Shown here piece by piece: positions 9,501 through 17,506 of a stretch of DNA of 64,000 nt (position 1 is its first letter; every line of letters begins with the position of its first letter). A program made the position numbers and the translations under genes. Origin of the DNA: JBBSDP01 sp038240605 (GTDB lineage Bacteria > Planctomycetota > Phycisphaerae > Tepidisphaerales > Tepidisphaeraceae); contig JBBSDP010000018.1 in assembly GCA_038240605.1 (NCBI GenBank), positions 20,624-84,623 of the forward strand. The letters run 5' to 3'. The notes under the pieces are model-generated. The model saw only the letters and a program-made list of their open reading frames with translations. It was not told the DNA's origin and searched no databases.

Positions 9501-10347
9501 GGCCGCTGAGCGCGGGCGCCGGCGCGGCTTCGGCGGGAACTGGAGCAACAGCTTCCGCCGGTGTTGCGGGAGCCGCAGGTGCGGGCGCGTCAACGGCGAC
9601 AGCCGGCTGAGTCGCGGGAGTCGCGGGAGCCGCGGGCTGATCGGCCACGGCGGCCGGTGCGGGGGCAGCAGGCTTATCGGGTGTGGCGGGCGCTGGCGTC
9701 GCGGGGGCCGGGGTTGCGGTGGCGGCCGGTGCATCCGGCTGGGTTGTCGGAACGACTGCGGCGGGAGCGGGGGCCGGAGCCGCGGGAGCCGGTTCGACTG
9801 GGGGCGCGGGCGCTGCCGGGGCAGCGTCGGGGGGCGTTACTTTGCCCGACTGCTCTGCCTTGGCTCGGTCGGCCGCTTCCTTCTTGTCCATCCGCGCCAG
9901 GTATTCCGAGGCGGCGGGGCCTTCGAACAGCCCAGGCTTGTAGCCGGCATCCTGAGCGGCCTGGAGGTTCTTGCGGGCGTTGATCCAGTCTCCATCGCGG
10001 TACTGCTTCTGCCCGAGGTGATACGCATCCTTCGGCGAGAGCGTAGCGCCCGCGGTCGCGTCGGCCGGCTGAGTCGCGGGGGCGGCATCGGCTGCGGCGA
10101 CGGCCAGGCGAGCGGCGGCATCCGGGTCGTCGGCGACAGGCTTGGCGAACGGCGCGGCGTTATCGACCGGGGCGGCCGGCGCGTTGTTGCCGCCGGCCGC
10201 GGGCGCGTCTTCCGCGTAGAGACGGGAGATCTGCGCCAGGCTCGCCGACAGGGCCACGGTAGCCGCCAGGCCCAGTGCCGCGAGGCGACCTTTGGCCGGG
10301 GAGGACGGGAGCGGGGCCGACGACGTGCCGATGCGATCGAAGAACAC
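6598..10347 (-). CDS. giant secretin (type II/III/IV pilus secretin family) with duplicated N-terminal module
   Basis: About 1249 residues, outer-membrane secretin superfamily. Order: signal/transmembrane stretch (about 20-45), a long Pro/Ala-rich region holding two copies of a roughly 65-residue module (each with DGDW/KGDWI…ARK, AGYKPGLFE or AGYRPGLFE, LARMDKKEAADRA; DNA near 9.32-9.51 and 9.84-10.04 kb), TPR-like and Gln-rich helices, a secretin N0/STN-like domain (LTFDGVGFNDVVDFLRDVSG), a 21-residue polyglycine linker (7780-7842), then the secretin barrel (GQTLAGEVEKEAGVPVLSKI, PFLKRLFT). The GTG at 10347 is chosen because AGGAGG lies 5 bases upstream; in-frame sequence further up contains a hairpin. 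No pilus or type II ATPase gene is adjacent. Probably forms an export or pilus pore, perhaps anchored by the repeated module; that is inference. Confidence 0.85.
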   Translation of the reverse strand: MFFDRIGTSSAPLPSSPAKGRLAALGLAATVALSASLAQISRLYAEDAPAAGGNNAPAAPVDNAAPFAKPVADDPDAAARLAVAAADAAPATQPADATAGATLSPKDAYHLGQKQYRDGDWINARKNLQAAQDAGYKPGLFEGPAASEYLARMDKKEAADRAKAEQSGKVTPPDAAPAAPAPPVEPAPAAPAPAPAAVVPTTQPDAPAATATPAPATPAPATPDKPAAPAPAAVADQPAAPATPATQPAVAVDAPAPAAPATPAEAVAPVPAEAAPAPALSGRQYYARAREEFRKGDWIAARKDFEGARDAGYRPGLFEDSPAHYLARMDKKEAADRAETERKLALQRQQDEAQAARPAVVAEAPAAGPTTQPAVAQAPTAPDVAPVPPPTPAGPTQEDRALAELKATARAQELQRQQDQYESQQKTRQAVAAESGDPDQARRLYSRAVALDPDNAPARAGLNRVLILQGRSTLDTNALTRQQQTNTIAAQEIATAFDQAIADARAAIASRDFQAASADVERARVARNQNPNIFTPEALRNFDNQVKQTELALEQARQSAIDEANRNNEQATAERLEKQRRDAETQRHRTVADLRATAMRLTEEGRYREALGVVDQILVLDPTNEYAIGVRPLLEDKFNFQQQRLYQQQRDLNLTKQLNAAEEKLIPYDDILRYPSDWPDISQTRDQTVQSERGENKEDRAVQAQLDRPLPELTFDGVGFNDVVDFLRDVSGANIFVNWKSLEGAGIDRNAAVTAKLRNVKFSKALNIILDSVGGGTTKLGYTIDDGVITIATAEELGKNTATRVYDIRDLIINIPDFTDAPDFSLQSQASGGGQGGGGGGGGGGGGGGGGGGGGGLFANGGQQQNQAEKGPSRQELVDQIIKLITDTVAPESWRDAGGSVGSIKELSGQLIVTQTPENQHQLVNLLEQLRETRAIQVTVETRFLTVQRNFMDDVGVDLNFAFNIQGKNSKVFGGPNGPGTAIPVLQNSSSFTQLPTTGVPGSIGNSPIAATATGLSTAITYLDDFQVGLLLRATEVTNTATEVTAPRVTLFNGQRAYVLVATQKAYVSNLTAAVGTGISSFTPTVSVVETGVLLDVSATVSADRKYVTLTLRPELSNLLAIEDFTFQNGGSTVPGGTAQQPIVVGGVSGVAPTGTIQVPEIQLTEVKTTVSVPDGGTLLLGGQTLAGEVEKEAGVPVLSKIPFLKRLFTNKSMAKDEQILLILVKPTILIEKEIEQKQFPLLTSKLGT

Positions 10348-10360
10348 GAGTTCCTCCTCG

Positions 10361-10378
10361 GCGGAAGCGAACTTCCGC
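10361..10378 (-). promoter_or_regulatory. 5'-UTR hairpin beside the secretin Shine-Dalgarno
   Basis: On the secretin mRNA strand the sequence is GCGGAAG-UUCG-CUUCCGC, a perfect 7-bp stem with a UUCG tetraloop. It ends one base before the GAGGAGGAA ribosome-binding stretch (10351-10359). Its placement suggests control of translation or mRNA stability and supports the GTG start at 10347. Confidence 0.55.
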
Positions 10379-11266
10379 AGCGTTATCCGGTCGCAATGCG
10401 GGGAGCTTGCATCGCTCCGCCGCACGCCACTGCGTCCGGAAAACTTGCGCTACGACCCGCCAACAACACACGACTCCGCGCATCCGTACTGGTGCGTGGG
10501 GAGCCATTCGTAAGCGGATCGTCGGGGCATGCGCGGGAAAACCGGTCTGTTGTCAGATCCAGGGTGCTCTCTCATGGGCCGGCATCGGCGTCTCACAGGG
10601 TGCGGCACGACAATCGGAACAAACCACCCGAACAACCGGCGTTACCATGCCGGCCAAACGGTCTTCCGGGATGTCTCTACCCGCACTCACCAAGCCCGTA
10701 CTCACCCAATGCCGTGATTACCAAATTATGGTAACCCGTCGCCTGTTAATACCTGGCAAGCGGGTCGGGTGCTCGTCTCAGTCGTCTATCAACTGACCGC
10801 AACCCACATCCTTCGCCGGTGTGAGTCGCCATCCGTTGAAACATCCGGGACGAGCCCGTGTCGGTAAGGCTCCGCCTTCCGATTGGCCGTTCCTACGTCC
10901 GGGCCGGCCCACCGGATTGGGCGCAAGTGTATGAAAACGCCAATGCGGTTGCAAATAAAATCGTCTGGCGCAGCGTAATTCCATCAACGCTTCCTGGCCC
11001 CCCGTTCCCACGTCAATTTCGATGGTCGGAGCGGCCGATAATACTGGTTTTCTCGGATGATTCGAGCGGTTTTCAAGTGTCGACGTCGTGCTCGGACGAG
11101 ATGGCGAGCCACCCGGCGTCAGTCGCGACCCGCCCGTGCACCCGGCCGCGAGGCATGCGACGGTTGGGCGCTTCGTCATGGAAAGTAATGTGGGTGATTT
11201 GGAGCGATGTTCGCGCCGCGTGGATGAACCTGACGTGCAGGCCTGGTCGCCGGACCGCCCGCCGCC
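10379..11266. other. long non-coding stretch upstream of the secretin gene
   Basis: About 890 bases without a gene I can support. Reading frames here lack family resemblance and have atypical composition. It contains an AT-rich palindrome (10718-10734) and, on the minus strand near 10.92-10.96 kb, a weak promoter-like pair TTGCAA/TACACT with a 17-base spacer. It could be a long leader, an upstream control region or a decayed gene. Confidence 0.5.
10718..10734. promoter_or_regulatory. AT-rich palindrome, possible operator
   Basis: TTACCA-AATTA-TGGTAA, 6-bp arms around a 5-base AT spacer, in an otherwise GC-rich non-coding stretch about 370 bases upstream of the secretin start. The symmetry is that of a dimeric regulator site. 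Function is inferred only from symmetry and position. Confidence 0.35.
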
Positions 11267-12577
11267 CTACTTCTCCTTCACGCGCTCGATGTCAGCGCCG
11301 ACCGCCGCCAGTTTCTTCTCGATCTTCTCGTAGCCGCGATCGATATGATAGACGCGATCGACGCGCGTCGTCCCGCGCGCGACCAGCCCGGCCAGCACCA
11401 GCGCTGCCGAGGCGCGCAGGTCGCTCGCCATCACGCTGGCGCCCTGCAATTCCTTCACGCCCTGGATGATCGCGGTCGGGCCTTCCTTGCGGACGCGGGC
11501 GCCCATGCGGTTCAACTCTCCGACGTGCAGGAACCGATCGGGGAAGATCCGCTCGGTAATGACGCTGATCCCGTCACCCAGGCAAAGCAAGCCCATGAGC
11601 TGCGCCTGAAGGTCGGTCGGGAAACCCGGATATGGCTGTGTCGTCATCTCGACGGTATTGAGCCGGCGCGAACTGGAGACGAAGACCGTCCCGTTCTCGC
11701 GCACGATGCGTACGCCGATCTCGTCGAGCCGGTCGACCACCGCGATGAGGTGATCGAGGTTGCAGTTCTTCAGCTCGATCTCCCCGTTGGTGATCGCGGC
11801 CGCAATCATGAACGTGCCAGCCTCGATGCGGTCGGGGATAATGCGGTGGTCAGCGCCCGTAAGCCGTTCGACGCCCTCGATGCGAATCTCCGGCGTGCCG
11901 TGGCCCTTGATCTGCGCGCCCATCTTGATCAGCAACTCGGCGCAGTCGGAAACTTCCGGCTCACACGCCGCCCCGACGAGGACCGTTTCCCCTTCGGCCA
12001 GAGCCGCGGCGCAGAGAACGTTGATCGTCCCCAGGACAGTTGGGCCTTGTGCGCCGCCGAGATACATGCGGCAACCTTTGAGCCGTCCGTGGGACTCGCC
12101 GATGATGTTGCCGTTCTCGGTGCGGAACGTCGCGCCCAGCTTCTGCAGACCGCGGACGTGCAGGTCGACGGGGCGATCTCCGATCGCGCACCCGCCCGGG
12201 ATCGAAACCACCGCCCGACCGCGCTTGGCCAGGAGGGGCCCGAGGACGCAGATGCTCGCCCGCATCGTCTTGACGATGTCGTAGCGGGCCTCGCTCTGCC
12301 GCTCGTCGCGGACCTCGATGTCCAGTGGGCCGTTGAGCACCGGCCGGCCTTCACCGGCGGCGGCGGCGTCGGGTTCGTGGCGGAAGACGTCGCACCCCAG
12401 CTCGCCGATCAGCTTGGTCATCGAGTCGATGTCGCTGAGGCGGGGGACACTGCGCAGCGTGGTCTTTCCCTCCGCCATCAGGCACGCGGCCAGAATGGGC
12501 AAGGCGCTGTTCTTGCTCCCGCTGACTTCGATTTTGCCTTTGAGCCGGGTTCCGCCCCGAATTAGAAATGAATCCAT
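11267..12577 (-). CDS. murA: UDP-N-acetylglucosamine 1-carboxyvinyltransferase
   Basis: First committed enzyme of peptidoglycan synthesis: transfers enolpyruvate from PEP to UDP-GlcNAc in the cytoplasm. The 436 residues match the family. Seen: substrate region GKIEVSGSKNSALPILAA, the catalytic-Cys loop IPGGCAIGDRPVDLH (so the fosfomycin-sensitive Cys is present), and YPGFPTDLQAQLMGL near the C-terminus. The ATG at 12577 matches the family N-terminus (MDSFLIRGGTRLKG). It is not clustered with other mur genes. Confidence 0.96.
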   Translation of the reverse strand: MDSFLIRGGTRLKGKIEVSGSKNSALPILAACLMAEGKTTLRSVPRLSDIDSMTKLIGELGCDVFRHEPDAAAAGEGRPVLNGPLDIEVRDERQSEARYDIVKTMRASICVLGPLLAKRGRAVVSIPGGCAIGDRPVDLHVRGLQKLGATFRTENGNIIGESHGRLKGCRMYLGGAQGPTVLGTINVLCAAALAEGETVLVGAACEPEVSDCAELLIKMGAQIKGHGTPEIRIEGVERLTGADHRIIPDRIEAGTFMIAAAITNGEIELKNCNLDHLIAVVDRLDEIGVRIVRENGTVFVSSSRRLNTVEMTTQPYPGFPTDLQAQLMGLLCLGDGISVITERIFPDRFLHVGELNRMGARVRKEGPTAIIQGVKELQGASVMASDLRASAALVLAGLVARGTTRVDRVYHIDRGYEKIEKKLAAVGADIERVKEK

Positions 12578-12786
12578 TTGAGCCCGTCCTTGGGCCGAAC
12601 GACGCATCGCCAGACAACGCATCGCACCGTGCCCGAAATGTTCTGGTCCCGGGACGGCTCAACACGCACGTCCGGTCCGCGACACCCGGTCTATCGGCCG
12701 CTCCATCGGCCAATTTCCAATCTATCTTTTACCGCGGTGATCCGCCGGTTTATCGGCCGGAGAACCCCGCGCCCGATCACCGCGCA

Positions 12787-13032
12787 TTGTGCGCTTGCGA
12801 TGGTGGGTTTGCAACCCATACGCCGGACGATCGCGATCCGTTCGACCGACTTGTTTTGCCCTGCGCTTCGGAGGAATGCGGGCCTTTGAGGTCTCCCTCG
12901 ACGGATGGGATCGTGCGCTGGCAGGGGTTTCCCTTCAGCGACGAGGACCCGCTTAAGCCGAAGATCGTCAAAGAGGTGATCGACGCCGATCCCGGCGTCG
13001 CCGCCCGACACGCCGAGCAGAAGAAGAATTGA
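12787..13032 (+). CDS. possible small protein or frameshifted remnant
   Basis: Between murA and a DUF4864-like gene there is a plus-strand reading frame whose last 50 or so codons have coding-like composition (ending KIVKEVIDADPGVAARHAEQ…), closing with TGA at 13030-13032. A TTG at 12787 could begin it, without a good Shine-Dalgarno. In a second frame a GGAGGA lies directly before an ATG near 12875 opening MRAFEVSLDGWDRALAGV, which stops after 26 codons. The two pieces may be one short gene split by a frameshift. No family is recognised. Confidence 0.3.
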   Translation: MCACDGGFATHTPDDRDPFDRLVLPCASEECGPLRSPSTDGIVRWQGFPFSDEDPLKPKIVKEVIDADPGVAARHAEQKKN

Positions 13033-13033
13033 C

Positions 13034-13567
13034 CTATACCGGAGCCGGGTTCGGTCCGGGCGGAGGCGGCGGTCGAACGGGCGGCTTGGTGCGGATGACC
13101 GCATCGGTCATCCAGCAATCTTTGTACTGGCCTTCTCCCTGCTTCGTGAGGCCAAACAGGTAGGTGAACTTGCCCCCTTCCTGCGTGGTGATGGTCACTT
13201 CCATCTCCGCCTGACCGGCGTCTTTCTGGACGTCGCCGTACTCGATTGACTTGCAGTTCAGCATCGGCCCGTAGACCGGTCCTTTGACCATCTGCGCGAA
13301 ATGCTCGAACGGCCCGGTCGCCTGCTGATTGGCGGGCGAAGCGAAGCGGAAGACGGTCTGAAGGCCGGCGTCGTGGTCATCGTTGTGCTGCATCGCCTCC
13401 ATCACGACCTTCACGACCTGGTCGGGCGTCAGTTCCGGCTTGGGAGTGGGTTGCTCGGGCTTCGGCTTTACATCGCCTGCATCAGCCGAGCGGGCGGAGC
13501 CGATTGACAGAAGAATGAATGCCAGGGCAACTAACTTGGTGGCGACTGGCAACGAGCGGCGTGACAT
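13034..13567 (-). CDS. exported DUF4864-like protein
   Basis: A 177-residue protein with a signal peptide (MSRRSLPVATKLVALAFILL then a small-residue site) and a Lys/Pro-rich linker. The middle (TVFRFASPANQQATGPFEHF, then AQMVKGPVYGPML) resembles the FASP…F..MV…Y.P core of DUF4864, a small NTF2-like/cystatin-like domain of unknown role, and the tail is proline-rich. The ATG at 13567 is chosen because GGAGGT lies 3 bases upstream and the signal peptide begins there. It is upstream of rsmG on the same strand. Probably periplasmic; function unknown. Confidence 0.7.
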   Translation of the reverse strand: MSRRSLPVATKLVALAFILLSIGSARSADAGDVKPKPEQPTPKPELTPDQVVKVVMEAMQHNDDHDAGLQTVFRFASPANQQATGPFEHFAQMVKGPVYGPMLNCKSIEYGDVQKDAGQAEMEVTITTQEGGKFTYLFGLTKQGEGQYKDCWMTDAVIRTKPPVRPPPPPGPNPAPV

Positions 13568-13642
13568 GCGACCTCCATTCAAGAAACGTACGGCCGGCAT
13601 TCCCGCGGATTATACGCACGAATGAGGGAAGCGGATTTTCCA

Positions 13643-14347
13643 TCATGTGATGGGCCGGCCTTTCGCGATCGACGGCGGCCGCGGATAGCGTGCGTCGGTC
13701 CGTCCACGTTTCTCGATTCGCACGATGACGTGAGCGCTCGTTCCGGGCAGATCGATGGGAACAACCTGCGGCGCGTCGCCCCCCAGGATCCGGATCGCCC
13801 GAGTCGCCGCCGGAAGCTCTTCCGCGGCGCGCGCGCCCTTCATCGCCATCAGCCGTCCCCCCTGCTTCACCAGCGGCAGGCAATACTCCGCCAGCCGTTC
13901 GAGCGGGCCGACCGCCCGCGCGACCACCGCGTCAAACGATTCTCGCCGCGCCGAGCGCCCCACGTCCTCCGCGCGATCGTCAGACACCTCCACGTTCGCG
14001 AGTTCGAGCGCCTCGACCGCCTTGCGCAGGAACGCGGCTTTCTTCTTCGTCGATTCGATCAGCAGCACATGCGCATCCGGACGGGCGATCGCCAGCGGAA
14101 TTCCCGGCACGCCGCCGCCGCTTCCCACGTCCGCAAGGCGGTGCGGTCCCGCCGGCAGGAACGGCAGAAGCGTGAGCGCATCGGCGACGTGGAGCAGTTC
14201 CGCCTGCGCGCGGTCGGTGATGGCCGTAAGGTTCATCGTCTGGTTCGCGTCGATGAGCAGGTCCAGGTAACGCGAGAGCCGATCATGCTGTTCCAGCGTC
14301 AGCGGCACGGACGCCGCCAGAGATAGTTTCCGCCAAAGTTCATTCAT
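13643..14347 (-). CDS. rsmG: 16S rRNA (guanine-527-N7)-methyltransferase
   Basis: SAM-dependent enzyme that makes m7G527 in 16S rRNA (formerly GidB). The 234 residues carry the expected motifs: NLTAITD, the SAM loop LADVGSGGGVPGIPLAIARP, LIESTKKKAAFLR and VARAVGPLERLAEYCLPLV. The ATG at 14347 is used; a TTG 4 codons upstream is the alternative. In many bacteria this gene neighbours parA-parB at the origin; here parB is 35 kb away and parA is not in the window. It follows the Asp-box propeller gene on the same strand with 12 bases between. Confidence 0.94.
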   Translation of the reverse strand: MNELWRKLSLAASVPLTLEQHDRLSRYLDLLIDANQTMNLTAITDRAQAELLHVADALTLLPFLPAGPHRLADVGSGGGVPGIPLAIARPDAHVLLIESTKKKAAFLRKAVEALELANVEVSDDRAEDVGRSARRESFDAVVARAVGPLERLAEYCLPLVKQGGRLMAMKGARAAEELPAATRAIRILGGDAPQVVPIDLPGTSAHVIVRIEKRGRTDARYPRPPSIAKGRPIT

Positions 14348-14359
14348 GCTGGGAGTCAA

Positions 14360-15235
14360 TTATCCGCCGTAGACGATGGCTTCGAAGTGGTATGGGGATT
14401 TGTGGACTTCTTTCCAGTGGACGGCGTCGGTGGAGTGGAGGAGGCGGCCGCGCCAGGCGGCGCCGACGAAGACGCCGTTGCCCCAGGCGGCGATGAGTGG
14501 GGCGTTGTGGTTTTCCTGGCGGGTCCATTTGATGCCGTCGGAGGAGAAGAGGGTTGCACCCTGGGCGATGGCGACAAAGCGGTCCGCGGCCCAGAGGACG
14601 GAGTTGAGGTGCTCCCCTTCTTCGCCGAGCTGTCGGTCGGACCAGGCGATGCCATCGTGCGTGATCATGCGCAACCCGTTGAGGCCGACGCCGACGAAGA
14701 CACCGTGGCCGAAGGCGATGTCGACCAGCGTGTCGATCGCCTTCACGTCGGGCGCATCGGACCAGGTACGGCCATCAGCGGAGGCGGCACGTCGGCCGCG
14801 GTCCCCTACGCCTACGAACTTGCCGTCACCGAAGGCGACACGACGGAGGATGTTCTTGCCTGCGATGGGAGTGATGTCGCTCCAGGTGACGCCATCGGGG
14901 CTGGTGACGACGAACGGCTTGGAATCGCCAACGCCACCGGGATCGCCGCCGATCGCCAGGAAGGCGTCGTGACCAAACGTGAGACCGCGGACGAACGCGG
15001 AGAACCGGGCGTCGCGCATCTGGCTGGTCCAGTTGATGCCGTCCGGCGTTGAGGCGAACAGGTTATCCCCGCCGTACGTTCCCACCGCCACCCATCGCCC
15101 GTTCCCGAATGCCGCGGCGCGAAAGACTTCGCCATCCTTCCCGAGAACCAGATTGCTCCAGTCGATCCCGTTGGGTGAAACGAGCCGTTGCCCGTAATTC
15201 CCAACGGCGAGAAACATGGAACGACCACTTGGCAT
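14360..15235 (-). CDS. Asp-box/BNR-repeat beta-propeller protein
   Basis: 291 residues made of about seven repeats of the type FGxGxFVAVGxxG…SxDGxxW. Examples are SPNGIDW, STPDGINW, TSPDGVTW, SADGRTW, THDGIAW, SSDGIKW and STDAVHW. These Asp-box repeats form a sialidase-like beta-propeller. No catalytic sialidase Arg triad or FRIP motif is evident, so it is probably a binding or scaffold propeller. No signal peptide is obvious, though the start is uncertain (no Shine-Dalgarno). The stop is 12 bases from rsmG. Ligand unknown. Confidence 0.8.
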   Translation of the reverse strand: MPSGRSMFLAVGNYGQRLVSPNGIDWSNLVLGKDGEVFRAAAFGNGRWVAVGTYGGDNLFASTPDGINWTSQMRDARFSAFVRGLTFGHDAFLAIGGDPGGVGDSKPFVVTSPDGVTWSDITPIAGKNILRRVAFGDGKFVGVGDRGRRAASADGRTWSDAPDVKAIDTLVDIAFGHGVFVGVGLNGLRMITHDGIAWSDRQLGEEGEHLNSVLWAADRFVAIAQGATLFSSDGIKWTRQENHNAPLIAAWGNGVFVGAAWRGRLLHSTDAVHWKEVHKSPYHFEAIVYGG

Positions 15236-15321
15236 GAGAGAGGATCAGAAAAGAAGTGTTGAACCGCCAAGGCGCCGAACATTCGGCGGTCCATTTTACT
15301 TTCTACTTCGCGCTCGCGCGC

Positions 15322-16797
15322 TCACACCAACCCCGGCAACCGTCCCCCAAACGCGGCGTGCTCCGCGCTCGCGCTATCTCCAAACCGATCCGTCTTCACG
15401 CCCATGCGATTGAGCATCTCGACGTAAAGGTTCGAGACCGGGGTCTGGTCCGGGTAGACGAGCTGGCGGCCGGTCTTGAGCGAGCCCCCGGCGCGGCCGG
15501 CGAGGAGGACGGGATAGTCGTTGCGGCCATGGCCGCCGTCCGCCATGTAGGACGTGTAGAGGAGCATCGTGTTATCGAGCAAGGAGCTGCCTCCCTCGTC
15601 GATCGATTTCATCTTGCGGACCATTTCCGCGAAGAGCTGCGTGTACCAGGCATGGATCTGTCGGCAGGCCTCGCGGGCGATCGGGTCGGCATCCTCGACG
15701 CGCCCGGCGTTGCCTTGGTGCTCCAGCGTGTGCGAGTGACGCTCGTAACCGACCGTCACCACCCCGGGGAACAGCGCCTCATCGCTGCCGGCGGCGAGGG
15801 TCGCGACGCGCGTCGTGTCGGTCTGCAAGGCGAGGATCATCAGGTCGGCCATCAGACGGATATATTCCTGATGGCGCTCGGGGTCCTGCTCGACCGGGTT
15901 GGTGATCTTCCAGATGGACGTGCCCGGTGCGGGCAGCCCGCTCGGCATGTTCAGCCTGGAGGGACCGGGAGCGATCGCGTCGGCGGCTTCCAGCCGTTGC
16001 CGTGCTTCGGCGAACGCGACACGCTTTTCTACCGAGCGGACCGAATCCAGATATTCGTCCAGCTTGCGCTGGTCGGCACGGCCCAGGCGGCCACGCAGGT
16101 CGCCGGCATCGCCGAGAACCAGGTCCAGCACGCTGCGGTCGCGCGAGTCGGAGCGCGACGAGCGCTGCACGGAATCGGCAATCGCGGCGGCGGTGCGGTG
16201 CCGCCAGTTGGGCACGACCGGCTTGCGACCGCGGAACATCCGTTCGAAGACCAGCCGGGGGTTCCCTTCATACGGCACCGGCTGATCGGGCGCGCGGAAG
16301 GAATACTTTCGCTCGGCGTTGCCCAGACCGATCTCCAGCGACGGCAGGAACGTCTCTCCCCCCACCACTTCGGCCACGCGCTGGTCGATCGAGATGTCGG
16401 CGTACATCCGGCCCGCGACCTTGCGCACCTGTTCGGCGCCGGTCAAGTGAAGCATTGAACAATGCTCGTGGGCATTCACCCCTTCGCCCCGCCCGTTGTG
16501 CGAGAGGCCGGCGATCAGGAGCAGGTCATCCTTGGCGAATTCCAGGGGACGCAGGATCGAGGGAAGCCGGGTCAGCGGACCCGGCTGTTTCATGCGCCAC
16601 GACTCGAGGACGGTGCCCCCGGTCACGGTGAAGATCGCCATCCGCAAGGGCGGACGGCCATCGGTCGTTTCCGGCGACAACCCGGCCATCGCGGCCGCGG
16701 GCGCGGCGAGAGATTCGAGAAGCGGCAACGCCATCAGCGCGCCGGCGCCGCGCAGTACGGCTCGGCGAGATAAATGTGCTTTGGGGCGGTGCATCAT
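15322..16797 (-). CDS. DUF1552 domain protein with Tat signal
   Basis: 491 residues, DUF1552, a family common in planctomycetes and often encoded beside DUF1592/1588/1587 c-type-cytochrome proteins, none of which is here. The start has a twin-arginine signal (LSRRAVLRGAGALMALPLLE), so a folded cofactor-bearing protein exported by Tat is likely. Conserved stretches: HEHCSMLHLTGAEQ, SIDQRVAEVVGGETFLPSLE, SYMADGGHGRNDYPVLLAG. Metal-dependent function is suspected for the wider family but not established. Two ATGs (16797 and 16794) are possible starts. The upstream minus-strand gene 16860-17468 may be co-transcribed. Confidence 0.85.
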   Translation of the reverse strand: MMHRPKAHLSRRAVLRGAGALMALPLLESLAAPAAAMAGLSPETTDGRPPLRMAIFTVTGGTVLESWRMKQPGPLTRLPSILRPLEFAKDDLLLIAGLSHNGRGEGVNAHEHCSMLHLTGAEQVRKVAGRMYADISIDQRVAEVVGGETFLPSLEIGLGNAERKYSFRAPDQPVPYEGNPRLVFERMFRGRKPVVPNWRHRTAAAIADSVQRSSRSDSRDRSVLDLVLGDAGDLRGRLGRADQRKLDEYLDSVRSVEKRVAFAEARQRLEAADAIAPGPSRLNMPSGLPAPGTSIWKITNPVEQDPERHQEYIRLMADLMILALQTDTTRVATLAAGSDEALFPGVVTVGYERHSHTLEHQGNAGRVEDADPIAREACRQIHAWYTQLFAEMVRKMKSIDEGGSSLLDNTMLLYTSYMADGGHGRNDYPVLLAGRAGGSLKTGRQLVYPDQTPVSNLYVEMLNRMGVKTDRFGDSASAEHAAFGGRLPGLV

Positions 16798-16859
16798 AAG
16801 TACTCGTCCCCTCATACTGTCGGCCGGGTGCTTTGTTCGAGATGATCGATCTGCCGCCC

Positions 16860-17468
16860 CTACGGCACGACGCGCAAGGCAACATTCTTCAGGAAAATCG
16901 TCTTTTCAGTCCCCGTGACGTAACCGTGGAACAACAGCTCGTACTCGGCGTCCCCCTTCGTGCTGGCCGACAACGTGACGGACTTCCAAACGCCTTGCGT
17001 ATCGATCAGGGCATATTCCGCGCTGGTGCCTTTTTCCCGACTTTGCTGCTTGATCAGCAGCCGGGCCGCTCCGGCGGCACCGCCCGTGGCAAGGTAGTCG
17101 AAAGTTAACTGATACGTCTTTCCACCCGACAACGCCAGCGGGTCATAACGCAATTGGACCGGACCCGGGCCAGCCAGCTTGCGCACTCCGATCGCGCGGA
17201 ATCCGTGCGTCTCGGTGGCGTCGAGGAAAACCTCCCCCGATGTCGCGTCATCCGGCGCGATCATCCCCCAGTGATCGGGGAATCCCCCTTCGCTTTTCGT
17301 CTGATGCCCATGCTCGTAACGCGCGACGAACGGCTGCATCTTCATCACGTCGCCGGTCAGGATGAGATTCGGCGCATCGGATGCCGCGGACATGCAAAAG
17401 ACGAGGAGTAGGATCGCCACAGATAGGGGACTGATGAACACAGATAAGTGAGGTTGAGGCTGACTCAT
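16860..17468 (-). CDS. secreted beta-sandwich (carbohydrate-binding-like) protein
   Basis: 202 residues with an N-terminal signal (FISPLSVAILLLVFCMSA). The body has the pattern of a jelly-roll/galactose-binding-like domain: a W-containing strand (GGFPDHWGMI), a mid-domain LSGGKTYQLTFDYLATGG and a final KTIFLKNVALRVV strand, as in carbohydrate-binding modules. No catalytic domain is attached. It lies 62 bases upstream of the DUF1552 gene on the same strand. Role unknown; binding of a surface glycan is a guess from the fold. Confidence 0.65.
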   Translation of the reverse strand: MSQPQPHLSVFISPLSVAILLLVFCMSAASDAPNLILTGDVMKMQPFVARYEHGHQTKSEGGFPDHWGMIAPDDATSGEVFLDATETHGFRAIGVRKLAGPGPVQLRYDPLALSGGKTYQLTFDYLATGGAAGAARLLIKQQSREKGTSAEYALIDTQGVWKSVTLSASTKGDAEYELLFHGYVTGTEKTIFLKNVALRVVP

Positions 17469-17506
17469 TCGGTTGTCCGATCAAAATGGCCCGATGGCAT
17501 CATTGC

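Noticed and set aside
9316..10044. Direct repeats that might be taken for a CRISPR array
   Set aside because: They encode a duplicated protein module in frame, with only two units and no regular spacers.
8806..10734. Gly/Arg-rich plus-strand frame opposite the secretin
   Set aside because: Antisense of the Pro/Ala-rich and Gln-rich coding region; low complexity, no start signal.
10778..11179. Minus-strand open frame in the long non-coding stretch
   Set aside because: Atypical amino-acid composition, no ribosome-binding site, no conserved-looking segment.
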